Assembly (NCBI GenBank): GCA_038133845.1 | Contig: JAYPUA010000001.1 | Location: 124,001-188,000 of the forward strand | Direction: 5' to 3' | DNA from: JAYPUA01 sp038133845 | GTDB lineage: Bacteria; SAR324; NAC60-12 | Length of the DNA stretch: 64,000 nucleotides | In this document: positions 39,471 to 48,249 of the stretch, in pieces | Layout of the letters: each line of letters opens with the position of its first letter | How positions within the stretch are numbered: the stretch's first letter is position 1 | The notes under the pieces: model-generated | Told to the model about the DNA's origin: nothing | Databases searched by the model: none | The model's input: only the letters and a program-made list of their open reading frames with translations | Program-made: the position numbers and the translations under genes

Positions 39471-40295
39471 TCAGAACGCAAGCAACTCCGGGAGGGCCAC
39501 GGACCCTGGCCCCTGCACGAAGACTCCATCGGCACGCAACACCTTTTCCACAAATTCATGGCGCTCGGGATCGATGATGATCATCGGAATCCGTCCGGAG
39601 ACCTGTTCCACCAAATGGTTGGCCAGAAACAGGGTCCCACTGCACCCGGCAATCAGCAGCAGGTCCGCGTCCTCCAGACGGTCCAGCGCGTCTTCGAGGC
39701 GATAGTGTCGGCTGCTCTGGTAGTACTCGTCAAACCAGAGCACGTGAGGTCGCATCCAGGCTCCGCAGCGTCCACAGCGCATCCGAGCATCCTCGAAGAC
39801 GTCCGTCCCGGAGGTCGACAGCAGAAAATCCCAAGGGATCTCTGCCAGCTCATCCGGGCATCCGCCAAACGCTTCCGGAGCGGCGTTCATGCAGCGCATC
39901 CAGCGGATGGAACCATGTACCTCCGCCGTTTGGGCCTCAGAGTTCCCGGCACGTCGATGGAGGTCATCCACGTTCTGGGTGACCAGAAAGAAGCGCGTTC
40001 CCAGCTTTTGCTCAGCCTGGACAAAGGCCAGGTGTCCCGGGTTGGGCGTGACGTCCCTGCAGGCGCTGAAGCGGTGCCGGTACCAGTCCCAGGAGTCGAC
40101 CGGGTGGTCTTGAAAGAAGGCCCACGTGGCCAGTTCTTCGGGGACGTAGTTGCGGCTTCCCACCATCCAGAAGCCTTCGCTGCCCCGGAAGGTCGGGATT
40201 CCGGACTCTGCGGAGACTCCGGCGCCTGTGAGGCAAAAGAGCCTCCCGCGCTCCAACACGGGCTGGAGGCTGGTTCTCGCGGCTTCCAGGGACAT
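39471..40295 (-). CDS. sirtuin (NAD-dependent protein deacylase)
   Basis: 274 residues. Sir2 motifs in order: GAGVSAESGIPTFRG (NAD binding), TQNVDDLHRRAG (catalytic loop), HGSIRWMRC with the catalytic His, cysteines for the zinc site (CMNAAPEAFGGC and CGRCGAW; the spacing of the first pair is unusually wide), and PHVLWFDE. The Trp of FRGSEGFW is typical of class III-like proteins. Removes acyl groups from lysines with NAD. It begins 6 bp after the stop of the carboxyltransferase, suggesting one transcript. Confidence 0.9.
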   Translation of the reverse strand: MSLEAARTSLQPVLERGRLFCLTGAGVSAESGIPTFRGSEGFWMVGSRNYVPEELATWAFFQDHPVDSWDWYRHRFSACRDVTPNPGHLAFVQAEQKLGTRFFLVTQNVDDLHRRAGNSEAQTAEVHGSIRWMRCMNAAPEAFGGCPDELAEIPWDFLLSTSGTDVFEDARMRCGRCGAWMRPHVLWFDEYYQSSRHYRLEDALDRLEDADLLLIAGCSGTLFLANHLVEQVSGRIPMIIIDPERHEFVEKVLRADGVFVQGPGSVALPELLAF

Positions 40296-40301
40296 ACCCG
40301 G

Positions 40302-41945
40302 TCACTCCCTTTGAGGGCTTCCCATGGGCTCTGGGCGGTAGTGCCGGAGCAGGTAGTGCAGGGCCTGCCCGAGCGCCTTGCGGCTGTATCCGGGCATGAC
40401 GAGCTTGGAGACCGACCCCAGCCGGAGGGCCTCTTCCGGGTTGAGCAGCGCCCGCTCGTAGCGTTCGGTCAGCTCGGCGAGCTTGCGGTCCCGCTCGGCT
40501 GCAGCTTCCGACTCGGCCCGTCCTTCCTGAGTGGCCTGCTGGAAGGTGCTCAGGATGTCGCGATACTCGTCCTTGTAGATGAACTGCCGACCGGCCGGGC
40601 CCATCACCGCGATCCGGGCACTTGGGAGCGCAAACACAAAATCCGCGCCGATGTGGTAGCTGTTCCAGGCGCAGTAGGCGCCACCAAAGGCGTTCCGGAC
40701 GATCAGCGTCAGGCGAGGCACCCGCAGGTCGACGATCGCGTCCAGCAGCTCGCGTCCAGCCTGCACGATCCCGGCACGCTCCTGCTCCGACCCGGGAGCG
40801 TAGCCGCTCACGTCCTCCAGGAAGATCACCGGGATGTTGTAGAGGTTGCAGAAGCGGATGAACTTTGCACCCTTGCGGGAGGCATCCACGTCGATGTTCC
40901 CGGAGTTGAAGGCGCTGTTGTTGGCAATGAAGCCACAGACATGCCCTCCCATGCGCCCAAAGGCTGTGATGATCTGCCGGGCCCGGACCGGCTGCAGCTC
41001 AAAGTAGTCGCCATAGTCGACCAGTTGCTGCAGGAAGAGCCGCATGTCAAACGGGGTGTTGAATCCGGAGGCCGGGTTGGTGAAGGTCTTGCGCAGCAGA
41101 ATCGCCTCTTCCTCCACGAAGTCGTCCAGCGTCAGCGAGGTCTTGCGGAACGGAGCCTGCGAATGGTTGTTGTCCGGAAGGTAGCCCAGCAACCGCAGGG
41201 ACAGCCGCAAGGCTCCCAGCTCGTCCGGAGCCGTCAGGTCCACCACACCGCTCTGGCTGTGAACCTTTGGTCCGCCGAGGTCATCGGCGGTGATGTCCTC
41301 TCCGAGTGCCTGCCGTACCACATCCGGGCCGGTGAGGCCGAAGAAGGTGTCCTGGGGCTGAATCACGAAGGATCCCTGTCGCGGGAGGTAGGCTCCGCCG
41401 CCGGCGTTGTAGCCGAACATCAGCATGATGGAAGGGACCACCCCGCTGATCTTGCGCATCGCGCTGAAGGCCTCCGAGTAGCCATCCAGCCCTCCGACGC
41501 CTGCCGGGACAAAGGCTCCGGCGGAATCATTCATCCCAATCAGCGGAATTCCGTGCTCGCCGGCCATCAGGATCTGCCGGGCCAGCTTGCCTCCGTTTGT
41601 GGCGTCCATTGAGCCGGCTCGGACCGTGAAGTCGTGGCCATAGAGCGCGACGTCACGCCCGCCAATGTTCAGGATTCCGGTGACGATCCCTGCGCCGTCC
41701 AGGTGAGCCCCCCAGTTCTGGAACGTGATGTGCGGCTCCGCTTCTGTCAGGACCCGGACCCGCTCCCAAACCGTCATCCGCTCCTTGATGTGCTGAACCC
41801 GCACTCGGGCCGGTCCACCTCCCTGGCGAGGCTTCTTCAGCAACTCCTCCGCCCGGACCATCATCTCGTCGTAACGGTTGGTCGCCGAGGCCGTGCTGGC
41901 TTCCGGAGCGAACGGATTTTCCAGGCTAAAGTTTTCCATGGACAT
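40302..41945 (-). CDS. acyl-CoA carboxylase carboxyltransferase (propionyl/methylcrotonyl-type beta subunit)
   Basis: 547 residues from ATG 41945; a GTG one codon upstream is also possible. Two crotonase-like halves. Part one has GAHLDGAGIVTG, HDFTVRAGSMDATNGGK and LMFGYNAGGGAYLPRQGSFV, with TGPDVVRQALGEDI after it. Part two has the FEDVSGYAPGSEQERAGI-like region and NAFGGAYCAW. It transfers carboxyl groups from biotin to an acyl-CoA. No biotin carboxylase or carrier gene is adjacent, so the partners are encoded elsewhere and the acyl substrate cannot be read. Sits at the head of a short run with the sirtuin. Confidence 0.9.
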   Translation of the reverse strand: MSMENFSLENPFAPEASTASATNRYDEMMVRAEELLKKPRQGGGPARVRVQHIKERMTVWERVRVLTEAEPHITFQNWGAHLDGAGIVTGILNIGGRDVALYGHDFTVRAGSMDATNGGKLARQILMAGEHGIPLIGMNDSAGAFVPAGVGGLDGYSEAFSAMRKISGVVPSIMLMFGYNAGGGAYLPRQGSFVIQPQDTFFGLTGPDVVRQALGEDITADDLGGPKVHSQSGVVDLTAPDELGALRLSLRLLGYLPDNNHSQAPFRKTSLTLDDFVEEEAILLRKTFTNPASGFNTPFDMRLFLQQLVDYGDYFELQPVRARQIITAFGRMGGHVCGFIANNSAFNSGNIDVDASRKGAKFIRFCNLYNIPVIFLEDVSGYAPGSEQERAGIVQAGRELLDAIVDLRVPRLTLIVRNAFGGAYCAWNSYHIGADFVFALPSARIAVMGPAGRQFIYKDEYRDILSTFQQATQEGRAESEAAAERDRKLAELTERYERALLNPEEALRLGSVSKLVMPGYSRKALGQALHYLLRHYRPEPMGSPQRE

Positions 41946-42110
41946 CACTGAAGCAAAAAGGACTGGGGGCGGACTCCCCTTGAAGACGTTGATGTTCAGG
42001 CCAAGTGTACGAGGAGATTCTGGTGAAGAGCAAGCCCTAAGGCGCCCGGAGCGCGGAGATTTCCGAATTTTTGGGTTTCTGGTCCGCCTCCCAATGTTCG
42101 AGGGGCGTGT

Positions 42111-42992
42111 TCAGATGGGTTTTCGGGTGATCAGGCGCAGTACAGCGAGGCCGCTGAAGACGATCACGGACGCTCCCCCCAGAGTCATCAAGTCCGGGCG
42201 GTCTCCCCAGATCAGGTAGCCCAGGAGGGTGCCCCAGAGGAGCTGACTGTACTGAAACCCTCCCAGCAGCGAGGCTTGGGCAAGGCGATAGGCAAAGGTG
42301 ATGCTGAAGACCGCTCCGGTCGAGAGCAACGCGGCGACCAGGTTCCAGTGCAGCAGGTCCAGACGAAGTGGGCTGCTCTCAAATAACGTCAGGGATCCGG
42401 TTACGGCGATACCGACGATGAGCCCGCCGAGCACCAGCACAAAGGACGACTCCTCTTCCATGCGCCGGACGAGCAGGTTGCTCAGCGAGAGCGAAAATGC
42501 GGCTGCCAGTGCACCCAGTGAAGCCAGGCTCAGCCCCACGGCGCCGGGACGCAGGCAGATCAGCACTCCGGCAAACCCCACCCCGATCCAGCCCCAGACG
42601 GCTCGGGGAAACCGTTCCTTGAGCCAGAGGCTGGAGAGCGCCACCGTGATGATTGGAGAGGTGAAGAGCAGCGTGTACGCCTCAGCAAGAGGCAGAGCGG
42701 AGAAGGCATAGACCGCACCAAAGGCTCCGGAGGTCCCCACCAGTCCGCGGATCAGGTGGAGCCCGGGGCGGCGGGTTCGCAGTTCTCCCCAGCGCTTCAT
42801 GCCCACACACAGCAAGAGCGTGAAGCAGGTGATCAGGCCTGCGTTGATCAGGATCACCTGATGGACCGGATAGTGCGGGGTCAACAGCTTCAAGGTGGCA
42901 TCTCCGGCAGAGAACAGCAGGTAGGCCAGCAGGGACAGCATAATCCCGGACACATTGGGGCTTGCCCGAAAACGGGAAGGCACGGGGTGCAT
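42111..42992 (-). CDS. EamA/DMT family transporter
   Basis: 293 residues, ten hydrophobic segments in two five-helix EamA repeats (for example ALPLAEAYTLLFTSPIITVALS and LLGGFQYSQLLWGTLLGYLIWGD). Drug/metabolite transporter superfamily, usually export of metabolites or amino acids; substrate unknown. The 162 bp upstream to the carboxyltransferase show no other gene. It is the last gene of the run that starts at ftsY on this strand. Confidence 0.88.
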   Translation of the reverse strand: MHPVPSRFRASPNVSGIMLSLLAYLLFSAGDATLKLLTPHYPVHQVILINAGLITCFTLLLCVGMKRWGELRTRRPGLHLIRGLVGTSGAFGAVYAFSALPLAEAYTLLFTSPIITVALSSLWLKERFPRAVWGWIGVGFAGVLICLRPGAVGLSLASLGALAAAFSLSLSNLLVRRMEEESSFVLVLGGLIVGIAVTGSLTLFESSPLRLDLLHWNLVAALLSTGAVFSITFAYRLAQASLLGGFQYSQLLWGTLLGYLIWGDRPDLMTLGGASVIVFSGLAVLRLITRKPI

Positions 42993-43060
42993 GGATCAGG
43001 GGACGAGAGAGTGTCGGGAGTGGGCGATGCCGGTTGAGAACCGTCCGGCGATCAGGCATG

Positions 43061-44056
43061 TCAGGCTTCCAGCAGGATCTTGCCGAGGTGAGTGCTGGAC
43101 TCCATCAGACGATGGGCCTCAGCCGCCTGGTCCAGCGGATAGGTCGAGTGCACGATGGGGCGGACGGCTCCCGACTCCAGCAGAGGCCAGACCCGCTCTT
43201 TCAGGGCCTGGGCGATCTCGGCCTTTTGGGCAACCGTGCGTGGACGCAGGGTCGAGCCGGTCAGCGTCACGCGCTTGCGCAACAGCGGAGAGAAGTCCAG
43301 TTCGGCCCTGCTCCCCTGCAGAAAAGCGATCAGCACCAAGCGGCCTTCCAGAGCCAGCAGGCGCACATTCTTTGGCAGGTAAGGACCGGCCACCATGTCC
43401 AGGATGACATCTACCCCTTGTGCTTCGGTGAGTCGGAGGACCTCTTCCTCAAAGTCCCGAGTGTGGTAATTGATCGCCGCATCTGCACCGAGTTCACGGC
43501 AGAAGGCGGCCTTCTCCTCGTTCCCCACGGTGGTGAAGACCCGGGCTCCAAAGGCTTTGGCCAACTGGATGGCCGTGGTGCCAATTCCGCTTGAACCACC
43601 GTGAACCAGGAAGGCCTCTCCGGAGGTCAGCCTGCCTCGGTCAAAGACGTTGGTCCAGACGGTGAAGAAGGTCTCCGGAATCCCTGCGGCCTGCTTCAGG
43701 TCCAGTCCCTGAGGAACTGGAAGACACAATTCCACGGAGGCGTTGCAGAACTGAGCATAGCCGCCGCTGTGAACGAGGGCACAGACCTCTCGCCCGACCC
43801 ACGACGCCTCCACGCCTTCGCCGACCTGGACAACCACTCCGGAGACCTCCAGCCCCGGGACATCGCTTGCTCCTGGAGGCGGGGGGTAGGCTCCTAGCCG
43901 CTGCAGCACATCCGGACGGTTGACCCCGGCATAGGCCACCTGAATGAGCACCTCTCCAGGCCCGGGCTGCGGAGTTGGCATGTGGCGAAGTTCCAGAACC
44001 TCCGGCCCTCCGAAACCGTTCAGGTGCACGTAGTTCATTTGCTTTGGAAGCGACAT
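43061..44056 (-). CDS. NADPH:quinone oxidoreductase-like zinc-independent MDR protein
   Basis: 331 residues. N-terminal GroES-like half with GPGEVLIQVAYAGVNRPDVLQRLGAYPPPPGASDVPGLEVSG, the PIG3/quinone oxidoreductase signature, and a C-terminal Rossmann half with HGGSSGIGTTAIQLAKAFGA. Zinc ligands of alcohol dehydrogenases are missing. It would reduce quinones or enones with NADPH. The ATG overlaps the O-antigen ligase stop by one base (TGATG), so it sits in that operon without obvious metabolic link. Confidence 0.92.
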   Translation of the reverse strand: MSLPKQMNYVHLNGFGGPEVLELRHMPTPQPGPGEVLIQVAYAGVNRPDVLQRLGAYPPPPGASDVPGLEVSGVVVQVGEGVEASWVGREVCALVHSGGYAQFCNASVELCLPVPQGLDLKQAAGIPETFFTVWTNVFDRGRLTSGEAFLVHGGSSGIGTTAIQLAKAFGARVFTTVGNEEKAAFCRELGADAAINYHTRDFEEEVLRLTEAQGVDVILDMVAGPYLPKNVRLLALEGRLVLIAFLQGSRAELDFSPLLRKRVTLTGSTLRPRTVAQKAEIAQALKERVWPLLESGAVRPIVHSTYPLDQAAEAHRLMESSTHLGKILLEA

Positions 44057-45366
44057 CAGCGGCGTACGATCTTGGGATTGAAGATGCGGCGGTTCAGACG
44101 GTCCATCTGCGTCAGAGAAAGCCCCATCATCATTAGCACAATCGTCTGGACTTCACCATCTCGGAAGTTGTTCTCAAATACGGCAGCGACGAGGTGTCCG
44201 GTCATTCCGGCCAGCACGCCCCACAGCACCGCGTTCGAGAACGTGAAGCGCTCGGACTTGAGGATGGCCGCGGCCGACTTGATGTAGAAGGTGACCCAGA
44301 TCAGCAAGAAGGCGATCAGCCCGATCAGCCCGTAATCCAGCCAGACCTGGAGGTAGAGGTTGTGCAGCCCGACTCCGGGACCGTGCTGAAAGCGGAACCC
44401 CTGGGCTTCGATGGGTTCCCGGTATTTGGGGAGAGCAACCTCATCCTGTTCAAATCCGACTCCGACCCAGAAGTGGTCCTGGATCGCAGCCCATCCGGAT
44501 GCCCACATGTTGAGGCGGTCCCGGTTCGCATCGGCCGAGAAGGCAGAGGTCAGGCGCTGCTGCAGGACGTCTCCGGACGAGGTGATCGACGACAGGCTCG
44601 GGACGTTCTGGGGAAGCTGGGAGTGCATTGCCCACATCAGCACCAGCGCCCCAGCGAGCGCGATGAGGGTCGTCCGGGGGATCAGCCAGAGTCCCAGCAC
44701 TCCACAGGCGGCCAGCGCTCCCAGCCAGACGCTGCGTCCCATCGACACGATCAGCCCTCCCAGTACCAGCACAGCGACCAGCAGGATCAGCATCCGGGCG
44801 GCCGGACCCCACTCCTTGCAAAACACCAGCGCCACCGTGAGGGGAAAGCACACCAGCAGGTAGCCGCCATACGTCAGGTGATGCGTGAAATTGCCCTTGC
44901 CATGCCAGTAGGAATCTCCGTAAGGCGCAGCCAGGCTGTTCTCTGCGGCACGGAGCCAGTCCACCCCGGTGTAGAACTGTATGATTCCGTATATCCCGAT
45001 CAGAAGCAGGAAGACGAAGAAGAACTGCAGCACGCCCTCCTCGTTGCGTTCCCGGAAGATGGAAACGAGGATGAAGGGGAGCAGGAACCTCCAGTGGCTT
45101 CGCAGGGCCATCAGCAGGTTCGGATCATAGGGGCTGAGCCAGCTGGTGAACAGCACTACGGCGATGAACCCCAGCATGACCCAGAGCAGGAGGTCGTCCA
45201 TGCGTGGCAGGTAGCGTCGCCACAGGTGCACCACCAGCCCAATGAGGTAGAGAAACGCGATTGAGGCCTCCGAACCCGCGATGCTGAAGGTGCTGCAGAT
45301 GAACAGGGTGTGGACGAAGAACCAACTCCAGGAAATCGACTGTGTCAACGAGGTGGTAAAGCTCAT
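44056..45366 (-). CDS. O-antigen ligase/polymerase-like membrane protein
   Basis: 436 residues with about ten to twelve membrane segments and one large periplasmic loop (about 255-335). The loop contains RDRLNMWASGWAAIQDHFWVGVG and HGPGVGLHNLYLQVWLDYGLIG, the WaaL/Wzy-C motif with conserved Arg and His. This places it in PF04932. It may join or polymerise surface polysaccharide, but ligase and polymerase cannot be told apart here. Its start overlaps the gpsA stop by 4 bp. Confidence 0.83.
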   Translation of the reverse strand: MSFTTSLTQSISWSWFFVHTLFICSTFSIAGSEASIAFLYLIGLVVHLWRRYLPRMDDLLLWVMLGFIAVVLFTSWLSPYDPNLLMALRSHWRFLLPFILVSIFRERNEEGVLQFFFVFLLLIGIYGIIQFYTGVDWLRAAENSLAAPYGDSYWHGKGNFTHHLTYGGYLLVCFPLTVALVFCKEWGPAARMLILLVAVLVLGGLIVSMGRSVWLGALAACGVLGLWLIPRTTLIALAGALVLMWAMHSQLPQNVPSLSSITSSGDVLQQRLTSAFSADANRDRLNMWASGWAAIQDHFWVGVGFEQDEVALPKYREPIEAQGFRFQHGPGVGLHNLYLQVWLDYGLIGLIAFLLIWVTFYIKSAAAILKSERFTFSNAVLWGVLAGMTGHLVAAVFENNFRDGEVQTIVLMMMGLSLTQMDRLNRRIFNPKIVRR

Positions 45367-46385
45367 GAATCGTTTTCGATAGTGAAGGATTCCCGGTGGG
45401 GGACATCTCTTTCCAGCAAGGACTCCAAGGCTGCCGCACAGGAAAGCTCCTGCTGAAGGATCCGGTGCACCATGCTGCAGATCGGCATCTCAACTCCGGA
45501 CTGACGCGCCAGCGCCACCAGCGCATGTGCATTGACTGCGCCTTCCGCGACTTTCCCTCCGGCAGGGAGGCACTGCTCCAGAGTCTTTCCGGTGCCCAAC
45601 TGGTAACCCAGTTCGTGGTTTCGCGAGAGCGCTCCAGTACTCGTCAGCACCAGATCTCCCAGTCCGGAGAGCCCGGAGAAGGTCTCGGCCTGTCCTCCAA
45701 GCGCCAGGCCCAGCCGGAGCATTTCGGCAAGCCCGCGACACACCAGCGCCGCTCGGGCATTGAGTCCCAACTGCATCCCGTCCACAATCCCTGCCGCAAT
45801 GGCGAGGACGTTCTTGACCACGCCTCCAAGCTGAACCCCGATCACGTCGTGGCTGCGGTAGAGCCGGAACCGGGTACTGTGCAGCGCAGACTGCGCTTGG
45901 AGCGTCAGATCTTCCGCTTCGCTGGCGATCACGGCTGCCGTGGGCAACTGCAGCGCCAACTCCTGCGCAAAGGTCGGTCCGGAGAGCACCCCGATCCTGG
46001 GGCGCGATCCCCAAACCTCTTGCAGCACCTCGGAGATCAGCCTCTGGGTTTCGGCCTCCAACCCCTTGGTCGCCACAATCACCCGATGCTCCTGGCCAAC
46101 CTCTGCGGCTACCTGTGCTCCGAGGGAAGAGACCACCTGAGACGGCGTGACCCAGATCAGCAAACTGCAGACGCGAAGGACCTCTTCTATCCGAGAGGTC
46201 GCCTTGAGAGATTCCGGGAGAGCGATTCCGGGGAGAAACGTCGGGTTCTCGTGGAGGCGGTTGATGGCCTCCACGGTCTCGGCTTCCCAGGCCCAGAGCA
46301 GAACCTCGTGCTGATTCCGGGCGGCTTGCAACGCCAGGGCGGTGCCCCAGGCTCCGGCCCCAATCACGCCAACTCGTTCAGGCAT
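45363..46385 (-). CDS. gpsA: glycerol-3-phosphate dehydrogenase [NAD(P)+]
   Basis: 340 residues from ATG 46385 (MPERVGVIGAGAWG). A longer frame to 46490 lies inside the methyltransferase gene. Reduces dihydroxyacetone phosphate to sn-glycerol 3-phosphate for phospholipids. GAGAWGTALA is the dinucleotide-binding motif; TKGLE, SGPTFAQELA, GGVVKNVLAIAAGI with the catalytic Lys, and SGLGDLVLT are the family blocks. Its start lies 8 bp inside the end of the methyltransferase gene; its stop overlaps the O-antigen ligase start. Confidence 0.96.
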   Translation of the reverse strand: MPERVGVIGAGAWGTALALQAARNQHEVLLWAWEAETVEAINRLHENPTFLPGIALPESLKATSRIEEVLRVCSLLIWVTPSQVVSSLGAQVAAEVGQEHRVIVATKGLEAETQRLISEVLQEVWGSRPRIGVLSGPTFAQELALQLPTAAVIASEAEDLTLQAQSALHSTRFRLYRSHDVIGVQLGGVVKNVLAIAAGIVDGMQLGLNARAALVCRGLAEMLRLGLALGGQAETFSGLSGLGDLVLTSTGALSRNHELGYQLGTGKTLEQCLPAGGKVAEGAVNAHALVALARQSGVEMPICSMVHRILQQELSCAAALESLLERDVPHRESFTIENDS

Positions 46386-47133
46386 GGAGCCCCTCTTTCC
46401 ACGCAAGCACCCGGAGCCGCACGTAGTCGACCACCCACTCGCCAGAGCTTCTTTGCAGCATCGGCCGCACACGCTCCCGGACCTCCTCAAGGAGCGGCCA
46501 CCGCTCTTCTTCAGAAAACGGCTCGACGAACGCCTGACCGAAGGCCTCCAGCCAAGGGAGCAGGTCTCCCGGAAGTGGAGTGGGCCGAGGGATCAGCCTG
46601 ATATTGGATAGCGTAAATCCGTTTTCTCGCAGCAATTGAGCGTAGGCCGGTACGGTAGGGAAGTACCAAGGGTCCCACTCTTCCGGATTCAGGCCTCTGG
46701 AGCGGAGGGCTGCGTGCAGTGCGGATCGCACGGTCTGGACGTTTCCGAACCCGCCAAACTCTGCGACCACTCTTCCGCGGGGACGAAGCGCCTGATGAAC
46801 TCCCCGGACAACGGCTTCGGGGGGCTTCATCCAGTGCAAGGCCGCGTTGCTGAATACGGCATCAAAACACCGATCGAAGCTTAGGGCCTCTCCGTGCATC
46901 AGGTGCGCGTCCACACCTCGGCGTCGCGCTGCCTCGATCATCTGCGCGCTGGAGTCGACTCCGGTAACGTGCACTCCCGCTTCTTGCAGCCTGAGGCACA
47001 GCACCCCATCACCGCAGCCCAGGTCCAGGATGCGCTCTCCAGGCTTGGGAGCCAACTCTTCCAGGACGGGAACCCCCAGGTCGGAGACGAAGCGCACGTT
47101 CTGCTGGTAATGCTCCGGACTCCAGACGGTCAT
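46378..47133 (-). CDS. class I SAM-dependent methyltransferase (trans-aconitate methyltransferase-like)
   Basis: 251 residues from ATG 47133, whose ATGA overlaps the nth stop. SAM-binding motif I ILDLGCGDGVLCLRL (about 36-50), then VTGVDSSAQMIEAARRRGV and DAVFSNAALHWMKPPEAVVRG, close to Tam and other UbiE/BioC-like enzymes. The C-terminal part (WVVDYVRLRVLAWKEGLHA) is the family's helical cap. Substrate unassigned. It has a GpsA start embedded in its last codons. Confidence 0.88.
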   Translation of the reverse strand: MTVWSPEHYQQNVRFVSDLGVPVLEELAPKPGERILDLGCGDGVLCLRLQEAGVHVTGVDSSAQMIEAARRRGVDAHLMHGEALSFDRCFDAVFSNAALHWMKPPEAVVRGVHQALRPRGRVVAEFGGFGNVQTVRSALHAALRSRGLNPEEWDPWYFPTVPAYAQLLRENGFTLSNIRLIPRPTPLPGDLLPWLEAFGQAFVEPFSEEERWPLLEEVRERVRPMLQRSSGEWVVDYVRLRVLAWKEGLHA

Positions 47134-47774
47134 GAGTTTTTCGTCGGTTGCTTTTCCGGCCAGCCACACTGCCGGAATACCGGGCATTCCGAGCACTTGG
47201 GCTTGCGGGCGGTGCAGGTGTAGCGCCCGTGCAGGATCAACAGGTGGTGAGCATCCCGGAGGAACTTTTTGGGCACCACCTGCATCAGGTGCTGCTCAAC
47301 CTCCAGCACATCCTTCCCGGGAGCCAACTCGGTCCGGTTGGAGACCCGGAAGATGTGGGTGTCCACCGCAATGGTCGGCTCGCCAAAAGCCGTGTTCAGG
47401 ATCACGTTTGCCGTCTTGCGCCCGACTCCGGGAAGTGCCTCCAACTCGGCTCGCGTGCGCGGGACGTGGCCTTCATGCTGAGCAACGAGGAGGCCGCAGG
47501 TCTTGACCACATTCCGGGCCTTGGTGGGGGCGAGCCCGATGCTCTTGATGTACTGCAGCACCGTGGCATCTCCGGCGTCGTGTATCGAGGCCGGATCCGG
47601 ATAGGCGGCAAACAGGGCAGGAGTGACCCGGTTGACGGACCTGTCGGTGGCCTGAGCGCTGAGAATGACAGCAATCAGCAGCTCAAACGGGTTGCGGTGC
47701 AGCAACTCCGTGGTGGGGTTGGGGTGCACCTGGCTGAGCTTTTCAAAGAAGGTTCTGACCGTTGCAGGCTTCAT
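47130..47774 (-). CDS. nth: endonuclease III (base-excision repair glycosylase/AP lyase)
   Basis: 214 residues, matching E. coli Nth (211). Removes oxidised pyrimidines and cuts abasic sites. The helix-hairpin-helix LPGVGRKTANVIL holds the catalytic Lys, VDTHIFRVSNR the catalytic Asp, and CTARKPKCSECPVFRQC the [4Fe-4S] ligands in the exact CX6CX2CX5C spacing. The ATG overlaps the stop of the pseudopilin by 4 bp. Confidence 0.97.
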   Translation of the reverse strand: MKPATVRTFFEKLSQVHPNPTTELLHRNPFELLIAVILSAQATDRSVNRVTPALFAAYPDPASIHDAGDATVLQYIKSIGLAPTKARNVVKTCGLLVAQHEGHVPRTRAELEALPGVGRKTANVILNTAFGEPTIAVDTHIFRVSNRTELAPGKDVLEVEQHLMQVVPKKFLRDAHHLLILHGRYTCTARKPKCSECPVFRQCGWPEKQPTKNS

Positions 47775-48238
47775 GGGGAACTCCCGGCAAGAGAGGTCGT
47801 GGGATCTTGTCGAATGCGTCCAATCAGGCTGACCACCAGACGGACCTCATGGCTCTCGGATCGCAAGGTCAGGGTGCCTGCCTGGGCGAACCCGAACGGA
47901 GAGAAGCTGGGCCACCGTGAGGCCGTCAGCGACATGTCTTCCGGGACGTGAGTCCAGAGGATGGCGTCCTGGGCTCCCCGAAGGATCCGGAGGATTCGCA
48001 CCTCGCGCTCCTGCAGTTCCAACTGATGGGAGGTTCGCTGCGCCAGTGCCTGGGCCTGGGCTTCCTCCATTGCCATCCGGAGGTCGGCGGCAACCTGCTC
48101 AAGCCGGGCCCGCTCCCACCAAGGCTCAAAGCTGAACCAGGCGCTTCCGGCCAGGATCGCGAGGAGGCTCACCCCGATCATCAACTCCAGCAGGGTGAAC
48201 CCGGAAGCTTTGGGTTGCTGCGGGCATGGGGGGCTCAC
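47771..48238 (-). CDS. type II secretion/type IV pilus pseudopilin (GspH/FimT-like)
   Basis: 155 residues from a GTG 12 bp after ftsY. The prepilin leader QPKASG is followed by FTLLELMIGVSLLAILAGSA, the methylated N-terminal helix with Glu at +5. The mature part has a short coiled region (RLEQVAADLRMAMEEAQAQALA) and beta strands, as in minor pseudopilins GspH or FimT. No other secretion genes surround it, so it is an orphan. The short prepilin peptidase at 19252 could process it. Confidence 0.85.
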   Translation of the reverse strand: MSPPCPQQPKASGFTLLELMIGVSLLAILAGSAWFSFEPWWERARLEQVAADLRMAMEEAQAQALAQRTSHQLELQEREVRILRILRGAQDAILWTHVPEDMSLTASRWPSFSPFGFAQAGTLTLRSESHEVRLVVSLIGRIRQDPTTSLAGSSP

Positions 48239-48249
48239 GTGCCTCCGGC

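Noticed and set aside
39432..41612. 726-codon plus-strand open frame opposite the sirtuin and carboxyltransferase
   Set aside because: The minus-strand products carry complete family motifs, and the plus-strand frame runs across both genes.
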